Shown here in pieces: positions 44,561 to 54,002 of a DNA stretch of 64,000 bases (position 1 is its first letter; every line of letters begins with the position of its first letter). This DNA is from JAGOEX01 sp964630905. Its GTDB lineage: Bacteria; UBP6; UBA1177. The notes under the pieces were generated by a model. It saw nothing but the letters and a program-made list of their open reading frames with translations, did no database searches and had not been told where the DNA came from. The stretch spans positions 37,441 to 101,440 of the forward strand of contig CAZVWR010000006.1 of assembly GCA_964630905.1 (NCBI GenBank), given 5' to 3'. Made by a program: the position numbers and the translations under genes.

Positions 44561-47245
44561 ATGCAGATTTTTATTAACGGAATTGCGGTTGAAGCAAAAC
44601 CGGGACAGACTATCCATCAGGCGGCAAGAGATTCAGGGATCTATATTCCGACACTCTGCTACCATGACAAGGTCGGTGCAGCAGGCAAATGCCGTGTGTG
44701 TGTGGTTGAGATCGAAGGGATGAACGGTCTCCAGACATCCTGCTCTGTACAAGTCAGAGACGGGATGAAAGTCCAGACAAAAACAGAAAAAGTTGTTAAT
44801 TCCCAGAAACTCATTGTTGATCTTCTCCTTTCAACAGGAACGCACGATTGTATCTCCTGTGATCAGAATGGAAGCTGTGAACTGCAGAGCGTTGCCTACT
44901 ATCTCGGTATAGAAAGAGGCTCTTTCAATTACGGAACCGTTGAAAAGAACATCGATGAAAGTTCAGAATTTGTCTATGTTGACAGAAACAAATGCATCTC
45001 CTGCGGAAGGTGTGTTGCGGCTTGTAACGGAACAGTTGTTAATGAAGTTCTCGATTTCAAATACAGAGGCAGCAAGGCGGACATAGCATTTGATGCAGAT
45101 CTTCCGATGGGAACATCATCATGTGTTCAGTGCGGTGAATGTTCGCAGATCTGTCCGGTGGGAGCGATCACCGATAAGAAATCAAAGGGCCTTGCAAGGT
45201 ACTGGGATGTTGAAAAGGTTTATTCAGTCTGTCCCTACTGCGGAGTAGGTTGCAAACTTGAGCTTCATGTTGACAGAAAAGCAAATAAAATAATAAGGGT
45301 TAAAGGTGCTGAAGGTGCTTCTGCAAATGATGGAATGCTTTGCGTGAAGGGTAGATACGGATACGATTTCGTAAATCATCCTGATCGTCTTACAACTCCT
45401 CTTATTAAAAATCCTGACGGAAATTTTAGAGAAGCATCATGGGATGAAGCGATAGATGTAGTTGCCAGAAAGCTTTTTGAGATCAAGGAGAAACACGGTG
45501 CTGACAAAATACTGGGACTCTGCTCGGCAAAAGTCACAAACGAGGAGAATTACACATTCCAGAAATTTTTCAGACAGGTGATAGGTACCAACAACATTGA
45601 CCATTGCGCCCGACTTTGACACAGCTCAACAGTGGCCGGTCTGGCTGCTACATTCGGCTCAGGTGCAATGACAAATGACATTGCCGGTATGGATAAAAGT
45701 GATGTCGCTCTGATAATCGGTTCCGACACTTCAGAAGCACACCCTGTAATTTCCGCCCGTCTCAAAAAGGCGGCAAGAAAAGGAAAGTTGAAAATAATAG
45801 TTATAGACCCGAAAGAGATAAGAATGGCTGACTATGCTGAAATTTATGCATGTCAGAGGCCCGGAACAGATGTTGCCGTTATGAACGGTATGATGCATCT
45901 GATCATTAAGAACGGCTGGGAAGATAAGAAATTTATTGAAGAGAGAGTTGAGGGTTACGAAGCGCTTAAAGAGGAAGTGGCTAAATTTACTCCTGAATAT
46001 GTTGAAAAGATATCGGGAATTCCTGCGGCTACCCTTGAAAAGATAGCTGAACTTTTCGGAAAAGCTGAAACAGCGGCTGTTTACTACGCAATGGGTATAA
46101 CTCAGCATACAACAGGTGTTGACAATGTAAAGTCAACTGCAAATCTCCAGATGCTCTGCGGAAATATGGGCAAAGTCGGCGGCGGCGTCAATCCTCTCAG
46201 AGGTCAGTCCAATGTTCAGGGTGCCTGTGATATGGGCGGACTTCCCAATGTTTTCCCTGCATATCAGAAAGTAGGCGACGATGCAGTTCAGGAAAAGTTC
46301 GAGAAATTCTGGGGAGTTAAGCTTGATAACAAAATAGGTATGCCTATGACTGTTGCATTTGACAAAGCTTATGAAGGTCAGATGAAAGCTTTCTACATCA
46401 TGGGTGAGAACCCGATGATATCAGACCCCGATCTTCACCACGCTGAGGAAGCGCTCAAAAAACTGGAGTTCCTCGTTGTCGAAGATATTTTCATGACAGA
46501 AACTGCAAAATTTGCCCATGTTATCCTTCCGGCATCAACTTATGCTGAAAAGAGCGGAACTTTCTCCAACACCGAAAGAAGAGTTCAGCTCCTTTTTGAA
46601 GCGGTTAAAGCCCCGGGTACTGCTAAACATGACTGGGAAATTCACCAGATGCTTGCGAATAAAATGGGACAGAACTGGAATTACAAATGTGCAGAAGATA
46701 TTTTTGAAGAGATCAGAAAGTGTACTCCGAGTTATGCAGGACTTACATATAAGCGGCTTGGATTCAACGGAATGCACTGGCCTTGTCCTAATGAAGAACA
46801 TCCGGGAACGCCTGTTCTCCACATTGGTAAGTTTACAAGAGGTCTCGGACTTATGACGGCAGTTCCATTCAGAGCTCCTGCTGAAATGCCGGATGCCGAA
46901 TATCCGCTTTATCTTACAACAGGCAGGATCCTTCAGCATTTCCACACAGGAACGATGTCAAGGAAGTCAGAAGGTCTTAACAATCTTGCCGGTCCTCACG
47001 CAATGATATCTGTTGAAGATGCTGAAGCAATAGGAGTTAAGAATGGTGAACAGGTGTCTGTTTCAACAAGAAGAGGAACAATAACCACAAAAGCGTTCAT
47101 AACAAAAAGATGCCCGAAAGGGACAGTTTATGTTCCTTTCCACTTCTGGGAGGCTCCGGCAAACAAGCTCACAAACAATGCGCTTGACCCTGTCGCAAAA
47201 ATCCCTGAATACAAAGTCTGTGCCTGCAAGATCGAAAAAGCTTAA
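44561..47245 (+). CDS. fdhA: Selenocysteine-containing NAD-linked formate dehydrogenase alpha subunit
   Basis: An 894-residue Mo/W-bis-MGD enzyme oxidising formate to CO2 (or the reverse). The UGA codon at 45617-45619 (residue 353) is read as selenocysteine: flanks NNIDHCARL-U-HSSTVAGL match NNVDCCARV-U-HGPSVAGL of E. coli FdhF, and the frame stays open for another 541 codons. Domains: [2Fe-2S] ferredoxin (about 1-75: CYHDKVGAAGKCRVC), His/Cys cluster region (HDCISCDQNGSCEL), two [4Fe-4S] motifs (CISCGRCVAAC, CVQCGECSQICP), the FdhA N-terminal cluster (VCPYCGVGC), the catalytic and C-terminal molydopterin-binding domains. The His of the His/Cys cluster is two, not four, residues before Cys. 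GGAGG precedes the ATG at 44561. A gene caller ignoring Sec would split it at 45619. Confidence 0.95.
45617..45655 (+). promoter_or_regulatory. Selenocysteine codon and SECIS-like hairpin
   Basis: After UGA, 18 bases lead to the loop GGTCT (45638-45642), the same loop and spacing as in E. coli fdhF. The stem is AGTGGCC (45631-45637) with GGCTGCT (45643-45649), including two G-T pairs. This is the SelB-binding signal that directs Sec insertion, so selABCD should exist elsewhere in the genome. Confidence 0.85.
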
Positions 47246-47321
47246 TAGTTCTATAGCATTAATCTAAAATTCAATAAAATCTGAATTTAATCTGTCAGAA
47301 AAAATTTATTTGAAATGCTGT

Positions 47322-47777
47322 TTACCAGCTTTCGCCGAATGCTGTGTCGTTATAGATGTTTTCGAGTTTTGCTTTATGTCCCTGTTCCATTTTCGCAAGT
47401 TCGAGGAATATGTTTTTCTGGGCATCGTCAGCACAGACATTTGCAAAGTTTCTGTACATGTTCATTGCGTCCTCTTCTTTTTTCATTGCAAGAACGATAC
47501 CGTCAACAAAGCTCATTTCTGCTGTAAGTTTAGGAAGTTCGACAGATTCAGTAATCTTGTAGTCTTTAACTTCTTTGAACTTAATTGTTCTAAGTTCATC
47601 AAAAGCGTAGGTCTCAAGAAGGTCTTTGTGTCCCATCTCCTCTCTTGCCAACTCGTTGAAAATTGATTTCAAGCTTGCATTTTTTGTCTTTGCGGCGGCA
47701 TCACGATAGAATTCATAAGCCTCGATCTCGTTTTTAACCGCTGAAAGAAGAGTGTTTTTGTAAATTTCAAAATCCAT
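47322..47777 (-). CDS. Ferritin-like diiron protein (rubrerythrin family, no rubredoxin domain)
   Basis: A 151-residue four-helix protein with the diiron ligand pattern of rubrerythrins: NEIEAYEFYRDAA, AREEMGHKDLLE, KKEEDAMNMYRNF and AKMEQGHKAKLE (two ExxH motifs and two single Glu helices). It has no rubredoxin-like C-terminus. These proteins remove peroxide or handle iron in anaerobes, and may protect the oxygen-sensitive enzymes encoded around it. It is divergent from the AOR gene. GGAGG marks the ATG at 47777; the longer frame upstream has no ribosome site. Confidence 0.85.
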   Translation of the reverse strand: MDFEIYKNTLLSAVKNEIEAYEFYRDAAAKTKNASLKSIFNELAREEMGHKDLLETYAFDELRTIKFKEVKDYKITESVELPKLTAEMSFVDGIVLAMKKEEDAMNMYRNFANVCADDAQKNIFLELAKMEQGHKAKLENIYNDTAFGESW

Positions 47778-47955
47778 GGTATCCTCCAAAAAAGTGTAAA
47801 TAAAGCAAAGACATCCTATTTTTAACTTTTTAAACAAATATTGTCAAAAAAAATGGTTTCAGCAGCACTTTTAATGCTTTACTTTTAAAAATATCTGTGC
47901 TAATTATTTATTGTTATAGGGTTATATTAACCGTTTATTTAAATTAGGAGGCATT

Positions 47956-50118
47956 ATGAGCATTGCGGATTTGAAATCAAAACACAAATTGATCAAGGAA
48001 TGGAACTACAAGCCGGGTGAGATCTTTCGCGGCTACAACAACAGAACACTCTATGTCAATCTTACTGACAACACAATTTCAGAAAAACCTGTAACTCAGC
48101 TTATGAAAGACAAGTTTGTAGGCGGCAAGGGTTTCGGGCTTAAACTTCTGTGGGATGCCACAAAGCCTCAGACAAAATGGAACGATCCTGAAAACGAGAT
48201 CGTAATCAGCCCCGGACCATGTGCCGGTATTACTCAGTACAGCGGTGCTGGAAAATCCCTGGTTGTTTCAATTTCCCCCCAGACCGATTCGATAATGGAC
48301 AGCAATGTCGGCGGATATTTCGGTCCGTATATGAAATTCTGCGGATTTGATGCTCTTGAACTTCAGGGAAAAGCACAGAAAGATGTGATAATAATAATTG
48401 ACGGAAGAACTAACAAAGTAACCATTGAAGAGGCTCCGGCGGAAGCGATGGACAGTCACATTCTTGCCGAACAGCTTACAGAAATGTATGCGCTGGATGA
48501 AAGAGATAAAATGAATGTTGCCGTCGTTTCGGCCGGAAGTGCCGCAGACCATTCACTGATCGGGATGCTCAACTTCAGTTTTTATGACCCCAGAAGAAAA
48601 CTCTGCCGTCTTAAACAGGCAGGTCGCGGTGGTATCGGAACTGTTTTCAGAGATAAAAAGATCAAAGCGCTTGTTGCAATAGGAACCGGTGTAAAAGGAG
48701 ACCTCAATCATGCTGCCGATCCTAAAGCTATCTCAGAACGGGGACAGAGACTGATAAAAGAGATCAAGCAGTTTGATGATACCCAGTGTGAAATGAGAAC
48801 AAAAGGAACCGCACATCTCATGGAGATCATGAACAATTATGATCTTCTTCCGACAAAGAATTTTAAATTCGGAAGAGATGATTCCCAGATCGCGAACATT
48901 CATTCCGAAGTGTTCAAATCGAAGTTCACACAGACGTGGAAAGATCTTGAAGGATGCTGGTTCGGCTGTGCACTTTCATGTGCAAAAGCTGTTGACAAAT
49001 TCGAACTGAGGACAGGCCCTTATAAAGGCGAAAAAGTTATTGTTGACGGCCCGGAATATGAAACTGCGGCAGGTGTCGGTTCATGTTGCGGAATTTTTGA
49101 CGCAGATCACATTATTGAAGTTAATTTCTATTGTGATACTTATGGCGTCTGCACCATCACTGTCGGAACGATCACGGCTTTCGTAATGGAATGCTATGAA
49201 AACGGTATTCTCAATAAAGAAAGGACAGGCGGTCTTGAGCTTAATTTCGGGAACAAAGATGCCGCTCTTGAACTGCTTCACCAGATGGCAAGAGGTGAGG
49301 GTTTCGGTCTGATAGCAGGCAAGGGTGTCAGATATATGAAAAACTACTTTGCTGAAAAAGGATGGGGTGATATCAATTTTATGAATGATATCGGAATGGA
49401 GAATAAAGGTCTTGAATATTCCCAGTATGTTTCAAAGGAATCTCTCGCCCAGCAGGGTGGATATGCTATGACCAACAAAGGTCCTCAGCACGACGAAGCA
49501 TGGCTTATTTTCATGGACATGGTCAATAACCAGATCCCGACTTTTGAAAATAAAGCTGAGGCACTTCACTATTTCCCGATGTTCAGGACATGGTTCGGAC
49601 TTCAGGGATTCTGCAAACTTCCGTGGAATGACATTGAACCTGAGAACAACCGTCAGACAGCTGAGCCGGCAAAAGTTCCGGAACATGTTGAAAGCTATGT
49701 GATTATTTATAATGCTGTAACAGGCAACAACATTGATAAGCACGAACTTATCAGACAATCGGAAAGAGTTTACAATTTCCAGAGAATTTTCAATATCAGA
49801 AGGGGATACGGTCTTAGAAAACACGATGCACAGCCATACAGAGCTGCCGGTCCTGTTACAAAAGAAGAATATCTGAGCCGTGAAGCTTTCTATGACAAAC
49901 AGCTTAAAGAACTTGTGAATTTTGACCCGACAGGAAAATCTGTCGAAGAAAGAATGGCTGTTATGAGAAAATACAGAGAAAACAGATATGAACAGCTTCT
50001 TGATGCAGTTTACAAACGCCGTGGCTGGACAAGTAACGGTGTTCCTAAAATTGAGCATCTTAAAGAAATAGGAATGGATCTTCCTGAAGTAATCGAAGTT
50101 GTAAAACCGTTACAGTAA
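47956..50118 (+). CDS. aor: Aldehyde:ferredoxin oxidoreductase, probably tungsten-dependent
   Basis: A 720-residue AOR-family enzyme using W-bis-pyranopterin and one [4Fe-4S] cluster to interconvert aldehydes and carboxylates with ferredoxin. Motifs: FVGGKGFGLKLLWD, GPCAGI, SNVGGYFGPYMKFCGFDAL, AAGRGG-like KQAGRGGIG, GPEYETAAGVGS, CDTYGVCTITVGT, AMECYENG-like FVMECYENG. The presumed cluster motif reads CWFGCALSC (C-x3-C-x3-C) instead of C-x2-C-x3-C of the Pyrococcus enzyme. The protein is about 100 residues longer than archaeal AOR. It is followed by a MoaD-like gene, the usual AOR partner, and the region has tungstate/molybdate transporter genes. It may turn acids into aldehydes or detoxify aldehydes. 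Confidence 0.92.
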   Translation: MSIADLKSKHKLIKEWNYKPGEIFRGYNNRTLYVNLTDNTISEKPVTQLMKDKFVGGKGFGLKLLWDATKPQTKWNDPENEIVISPGPCAGITQYSGAGKSLVVSISPQTDSIMDSNVGGYFGPYMKFCGFDALELQGKAQKDVIIIIDGRTNKVTIEEAPAEAMDSHILAEQLTEMYALDERDKMNVAVVSAGSAADHSLIGMLNFSFYDPRRKLCRLKQAGRGGIGTVFRDKKIKALVAIGTGVKGDLNHAADPKAISERGQRLIKEIKQFDDTQCEMRTKGTAHLMEIMNNYDLLPTKNFKFGRDDSQIANIHSEVFKSKFTQTWKDLEGCWFGCALSCAKAVDKFELRTGPYKGEKVIVDGPEYETAAGVGSCCGIFDADHIIEVNFYCDTYGVCTITVGTITAFVMECYENGILNKERTGGLELNFGNKDAALELLHQMARGEGFGLIAGKGVRYMKNYFAEKGWGDINFMNDIGMENKGLEYSQYVSKESLAQQGGYAMTNKGPQHDEAWLIFMDMVNNQIPTFENKAEALHYFPMFRTWFGLQGFCKLPWNDIEPENNRQTAEPAKVPEHVESYVIIYNAVTGNNIDKHELIRQSERVYNFQRIFNIRRGYGLRKHDAQPYRAAGPVTKEEYLSREAFYDKQLKELVNFDPTGKSVEERMAVMRKYRENRYEQLLDAVYKRRGWTSNGVPKIEHLKEIGMDLPEVIEVVKPLQ

Positions 50119-50123
50119 GAAAG

Positions 50124-50330
50124 ATGGAAAAAGCAATAACAGTCAACGGAAATGTCATCGAATGGTTTGAAGGGATGACTGTAACTGATGTTCTGTCAGT
50201 GATGAAATATACTTTCAAACTGCTTGTTATCCATGTGAACGATGAAATAATTAAACGGGAAGAATGGCCTTCAACTCTGATTCCGCAAGGAGCCGAAGTC
50301 AAGGTCATTCATCTTATGAGCGGAGGATAA
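50124..50330 (+). CDS. MoaD/ThiS-like sulfur carrier
   Basis: A 68-residue ubiquitin-fold protein ending in the essential Gly-Gly (HLMSGG), where sulfur is carried as thiocarboxylate. Its position right after AOR and before the cofactor genes favours a molybdopterin synthase small-subunit role over thiamine synthesis. The large subunit gene moaE was not seen in the window. Confidence 0.83.
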   Translation: MEKAITVNGNVIEWFEGMTVTDVLSVMKYTFKLLVIHVNDEIIKREEWPSTLIPQGAEVKVIHLMSGG

Positions 50331-50331
50331 A

Positions 50332-50613
50332 ATGTTCAAGGTAAATCAGTATTTTGAAGGAAAAGTTGCGTCACTCGGTTTCAATCCCGGCAACGGCAAT
50401 GCCACAGTCGGAGTCATGGCTCCGGGAGAATATGAGTTTGGAACTTCAACAGTTGAATATATGACAGTTGTTGCCGGAATGCTTACAGTGAAACTTCCCG
50501 GTTCTGAAGAATGGAAGGATTACAAAGCAGGAACAACATTCATAGTTCCAAAAGATTCAAAATTTCAGCTCAAAGTCAAAGTTGATACGGCATATCTTTG
50601 CGAATATAAATAA
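50332..50613 (+). CDS. ppnP: Pyrimidine/purine nucleoside phosphorylase
   Basis: A 93-residue small cupin (formerly DUF1255) that phosphorolyses several nucleosides. Typical sequence: GVMAPGEYEFGTSTVEYMTV, VAGMLTVKLPG, YKAGTTFIVPKDSKFQL, LCEYK. It directly follows the MoaD-like gene in the AOR operon, an unexpected place for a nucleoside enzyme; the link is unexplained. Confidence 0.93.
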   Translation: MFKVNQYFEGKVASLGFNPGNGNATVGVMAPGEYEFGTSTVEYMTVVAGMLTVKLPGSEEWKDYKAGTTFIVPKDSKFQLKVKVDTAYLCEYK

Positions 50614-50764
50614 AGCTTTATAAACTTGACAACATCCTGTTTTTAAATATTTTTTTAACAATTCTCCGAGTGCTCTTTCCTAAGGCAATAGGGCTATGGA
50701 TTCTGCACCGACAGGGTTTGCATTGAAAAGTGCTTTCCTTCCAAACTTGAAAAGGAGGTTGACA

Positions 50765-51295
50765 TTGTTTCTCCCGAATGTTTTTCTGATAGGTGCCTTT
50801 GAAAAGGATTCCGGGAAAACTTCTCTTTGTGAAAAGATAATCTCTGACTTTAAAGAAACAGGAATATATGCTGTAAAAATAACAGTGTCACGCAGTGATG
50901 AACAGATAGAAAGATATTCAATAACGGAAGAAACTGAAAAAAACTCAAAGAAGGATACCGGAAGATATAAACTTGCAGGTGCAGTAAAGGTTTTCTGGAT
51001 AAGATGCAACTCTTTTTCATCAAAAAAAGCCATAACTGAGCTTTTTGATATGATCCCCAAGGATGTTATGGTCGTTTGTGAATCAAATACGGCAAGAAAA
51101 TATCTGGAGCCAGCTCTTTTCATAATGGTCAGAAGAGATGTTCCCGGTGTTCCGAAAGAAACGGCAGAATCAGTTGAAAAATATGCAGATATTATAACAA
51201 TATCAAGCATTCTGAATGGTCAGATCGTCTATGAACCTGATGTTACAAGACTTTTATATGTGGAGGGAGGAACTTGGAAAAACTCATCCTTTTAA
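50765..51295 (+). CDS. MobB-like P-loop protein
   Basis: A 176-residue P-loop NTPase with GAFEKDSGKTSL near the N-terminus, a region DTGRYKLAGAVKVFWIRC and VVCESNTARKYLEPALFIMV, the order seen in MobB proteins that assist guanine dinucleotide attachment to molybdopterin. The match is partial, but its position ahead of the tungstate/molybdate transporter and moeA agrees. The start is TTG at 50765, 6 bases after AGGAGG; an upstream in-frame ATG lies at 50696. It overlaps the next gene by 22 bases. Confidence 0.6.
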   Translation: MFLPNVFLIGAFEKDSGKTSLCEKIISDFKETGIYAVKITVSRSDEQIERYSITEETEKNSKKDTGRYKLAGAVKVFWIRCNSFSSKKAITELFDMIPKDVMVVCESNTARKYLEPALFIMVRRDVPGVPKETAESVEKYADIITISSILNGQIVYEPDVTRLLYVEGGTWKNSSF

Positions 51296-52230
51296 TAGTT
51301 TTTATTCAGGCAGTGCTCTTATCCGGTTGCCAAGACAGGTCTGTAACAGAGATCACAGTTTTTCATGCAGGTTCTCTTGCAAAACCTTTTAAAGATATAA
51401 AGGATGCTTTTGAAAAGGAAAATCCGAATGCATCAGTTCTTCTTGAGGCGGCGGGAAGCAGAGCGAGTGCAAGAAAAATAACTGATATGAAAAGGAATGC
51501 AGATGTTATGGCAAGTGCCGATGAACTCGTAATAAGAACTCTTCTGATGCCTGAACACGCAGAGTGGGCTATAAAATTTGTAACAAATGAAATGGTTCTG
51601 ATATTCAGTGAAAGATCTAAATACCGTAAAGAAATAACAAAAGAGAACTGGTTTGAAATTCTGCTTCGTGATGGTGTGAATTACGGCCACTCTGAGCCTG
51701 AGCTTGACCCTTGCGGATATAGAACTCTTCTTGTCTGGCAGCTTGCCGAGATATATTATAATGAAAAAGGTCTTTATAAAAAACTTGATGCAAAAAGACC
51801 AAGAAAACATATCCGGCCTAAAGAGACCGATCTTCTGTCGCTTGTTGAATTCGGTGAGCTTGACTATGTTTTTATGTATCTTTCTGTTGCCAGACAGCAT
51901 GGCTTTGAGTTCATTGAACTGCCAAAAGAGATAAATCTCGGTTCTGCCGATCAGAGCGACTTTTACAGGAATGCAACTGTAACGCTTTCAGGAAGAACTC
52001 CGCAGGAAAAGACCAAAATAACCGGGGAACCGATGATATATGGAATAACTGTTCCCAAAAACGGATTACAGAAAGAGTGGGGGATAAAGCTGGTTGAATT
52101 CATCATTTCTCCGGCAGGGCGGAAAATAATGGCAGACAACGGACATCCTGTCATATATCCGGCTGAATCTTCAGATTTTGATAAGTTGCCGGAAAAACTT
52201 AAGAAACTGAGTGCGGAAAAGTCAAGATGA
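51274..52230 (+). CDS. wtpA: Tungstate/molybdate-binding lipoprotein (WtpA-like)
   Basis: A 318-residue periplasmic binding lipoprotein (lipobox VLLSGC). WtpA/ModA motifs: ITVFHAGSLAKPF, EAAGSRASARKI, NADVMASADE, and HSEPELDPCGYRTLLVW, which carries the Asp/Glu ligands of the archaeal WtpA type. This differs from bacterial ModA and from TupA (TTTS motif). It delivers WO4/MoO4 to the permease and ATPase that follow. TTG start at 51274, with GGAGGGAGG 7 bases upstream. Confidence 0.88.
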   Translation: MEKLILLIVFIQAVLLSGCQDRSVTEITVFHAGSLAKPFKDIKDAFEKENPNASVLLEAAGSRASARKITDMKRNADVMASADELVIRTLLMPEHAEWAIKFVTNEMVLIFSERSKYRKEITKENWFEILLRDGVNYGHSEPELDPCGYRTLLVWQLAEIYYNEKGLYKKLDAKRPRKHIRPKETDLLSLVEFGELDYVFMYLSVARQHGFEFIELPKEINLGSADQSDFYRNATVTLSGRTPQEKTKITGEPMIYGITVPKNGLQKEWGIKLVEFIISPAGRKIMADNGHPVIYPAESSDFDKLPEKLKKLSAEKSR

Positions 52231-52982
52231 AAAACATATTCATTATTCTGGGTGCAGTTATAGTGTTTTTTATCCTCTTTCCACTTGTCGGAATGTTCTT
52301 TTCTGTATCACCCCGAGAGCTTTTTGAAGCAGCGTTAGATCCTGAGGTTGTAAGCTCAATATTTCTTACTTTAAGGGCATCTTTATGGGCTACTGTTGCT
52401 GCGATGATTCTCGGACTTCCCTTGTCATGGGTTTTGGTAAGGCTTGATTTTAAAGGAAAAAAGCTGATCGAAGGAATAATCGACATCCCGGTAATCATTC
52501 CCCATACTGCCGCCGGTATCGCACTTCTTTCTGTATGGGGCAGACACTCATTTTTCGGCAGAACGACCGGAATATCTATCATCGGAACTGAAATCGCAAT
52601 ATCTGTCGCAATGTTTTTTGTCTCAGTCCCTTTTCTCATAAACAGTCTTAAAAGCGGTCTGAAGCTTATTGACCCTAAATATGAAAAAGTTGCCTGCACA
52701 CTTGGAGCGACACCTTTCAAAGCATTTATGACAGTAACGCTCCCGATGCTGAAAAGACATCTATTAAGCGGCTCGATAATGATGTGGGCGAGGGGAATAT
52801 CTGAATTTGGTGCGGTGGTTGTCCTTGCATACCACCCGATGATAGCTCCGGTTTTAATATATGACAGGTATGAATCATTCGGACTAAGTCACGCAAAACC
52901 GGTGGCAGTACTGCTTATTTCAGTCTGTCTTCTTATTTTTACCGTTCTTAGAATTATTGGTGAAAGGAGCAGATATGATTAA
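52227..52982 (+). CDS. wtpB: Tungstate/molybdate ABC transporter permease
   Basis: A 251-residue inner-membrane permease with about five to six helices. It has the EAA loop (KYEKVACTLGATPFKAFMTVTLP), the MWARGISEFGAVVVLAYHP segment of ModB/WtpB permeases, and PVIIPHTAAGIALL. It overlaps wtpA and the ATPase gene (4 and 8 bases). Confidence 0.9.
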   Translation: MKNIFIILGAVIVFFILFPLVGMFFSVSPRELFEAALDPEVVSSIFLTLRASLWATVAAMILGLPLSWVLVRLDFKGKKLIEGIIDIPVIIPHTAAGIALLSVWGRHSFFGRTTGISIIGTEIAISVAMFFVSVPFLINSLKSGLKLIDPKYEKVACTLGATPFKAFMTVTLPMLKRHLLSGSIMMWARGISEFGAVVVLAYHPMIAPVLIYDRYESFGLSHAKPVAVLLISVCLLIFTVLRIIGERSRYD

Positions 52983-53985
52983 GCTTTCAGAAATATCAAA
53001 AAACTATAAAAACTTCAGTTTGAAAAATATATCTCTTGAAATTCAAAAAGGTGAATATCTTGTGATACTGGGTCCAAGCGGGAGCGGTAAAACACTCCTT
53101 CTTGAAATAATCGCATCCCTTGAAAAACCCCATACGGGCACTGTGGAGGGAGCGGATAGCTCAAAAATAGGCTTTATTTATCAGGATCTTATGCTGTTTC
53201 CACATCTTTCTGTTTTTGACAATATTGCCTACGGTTTGAAAATGAGGGGGATGGAAACTTCAAAAATTAAAGAAAAAGTTCTTCAGTTCTCAAAAGATCT
53301 CAACATTGACACTCTTCTTGACAGATCGGTAAGGACATTGAGCGGAGGAGAAAAACAGAGAGTCGCGATTGCAAGAGCAATAGTTTTTGAACCGCAGCTT
53401 CTTTTAATTGATGAACCGACCGCATCCCTTGATCAGAAAATGAAAAGTGAAATACACACCATATTTAGAAAAGTACATAAAAGAACAAAAGCCACGGTAA
53501 TACATGTTACTCACGATTTTAACGAAGCCCTGTCTGTTGCAGATAAAATAGCTGTTCTGAATAACGGCACACTGGTGCAATACGGGTCTCCTGAAGAAAT
53601 ATTCAATACTCCTGTGAACAGTTTCGTTGCAGATTTTGTAGGATACCGGAATGTTTATTCAGGCCGGATTAAAGACAATCATTTCGTTAGTGGAAAGATG
53701 AAAATATATCTTGAATCTGAAAACATGGAAAAGGTATATGTAGCAATAAAAGCTGATGATACAGTTATTTCCTCAGACCGGATCGACAGTTCAGCAAAAA
53801 ACTCTTTTGAGGGGGAGATCACTGATATTGAAAAAAAGCTCAATGGATACTCTGTTGTTGTTAATGCAGGATTTGAACTCCATTCTACAATAACAGCCGC
53901 TTCTTTTGAGAATATGAAACTGAGTGTCGGCAGGAAAGTTTTCATAACTTTCAAAAGCAGTGCCGTAAGGGTTTTTCATCACTGA
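52975..53985 (+). CDS. wtpC: Tungstate/molybdate ABC transporter ATPase
   Basis: A 336-residue ATPase: Walker A LGPSGSGKTLL, Q-loop FIYQDLMLFP, signature LSGGEKQRVAIARA, Walker B LLLIDEPTASLD, H-loop HVTHD. The C-terminal 110 residues form a regulatory/TOBE-like region that in ModC/WtpC proteins binds the oxyanion and inhibits transport. AAGGAG favours the ATG at 52975. Confidence 0.9.
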   Translation: MIKLSEISKNYKNFSLKNISLEIQKGEYLVILGPSGSGKTLLLEIIASLEKPHTGTVEGADSSKIGFIYQDLMLFPHLSVFDNIAYGLKMRGMETSKIKEKVLQFSKDLNIDTLLDRSVRTLSGGEKQRVAIARAIVFEPQLLLIDEPTASLDQKMKSEIHTIFRKVHKRTKATVIHVTHDFNEALSVADKIAVLNNGTLVQYGSPEEIFNTPVNSFVADFVGYRNVYSGRIKDNHFVSGKMKIYLESENMEKVYVAIKADDTVISSDRIDSSAKNSFEGEITDIEKKLNGYSVVVNAGFELHSTITAASFENMKLSVGRKVFITFKSSAVRVFHH

Positions 53986-54002
53986 AGTATGGAGGCATGA
54001 AA

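Noticed and set aside
45611..45632. Frameshift or nonsense mutation in the formate dehydrogenase gene
   Set aside because: The UGA is at the exact active-site Sec position, the frame continues without shift, and a SECIS-like hairpin follows at the E. coli fdhF distance.
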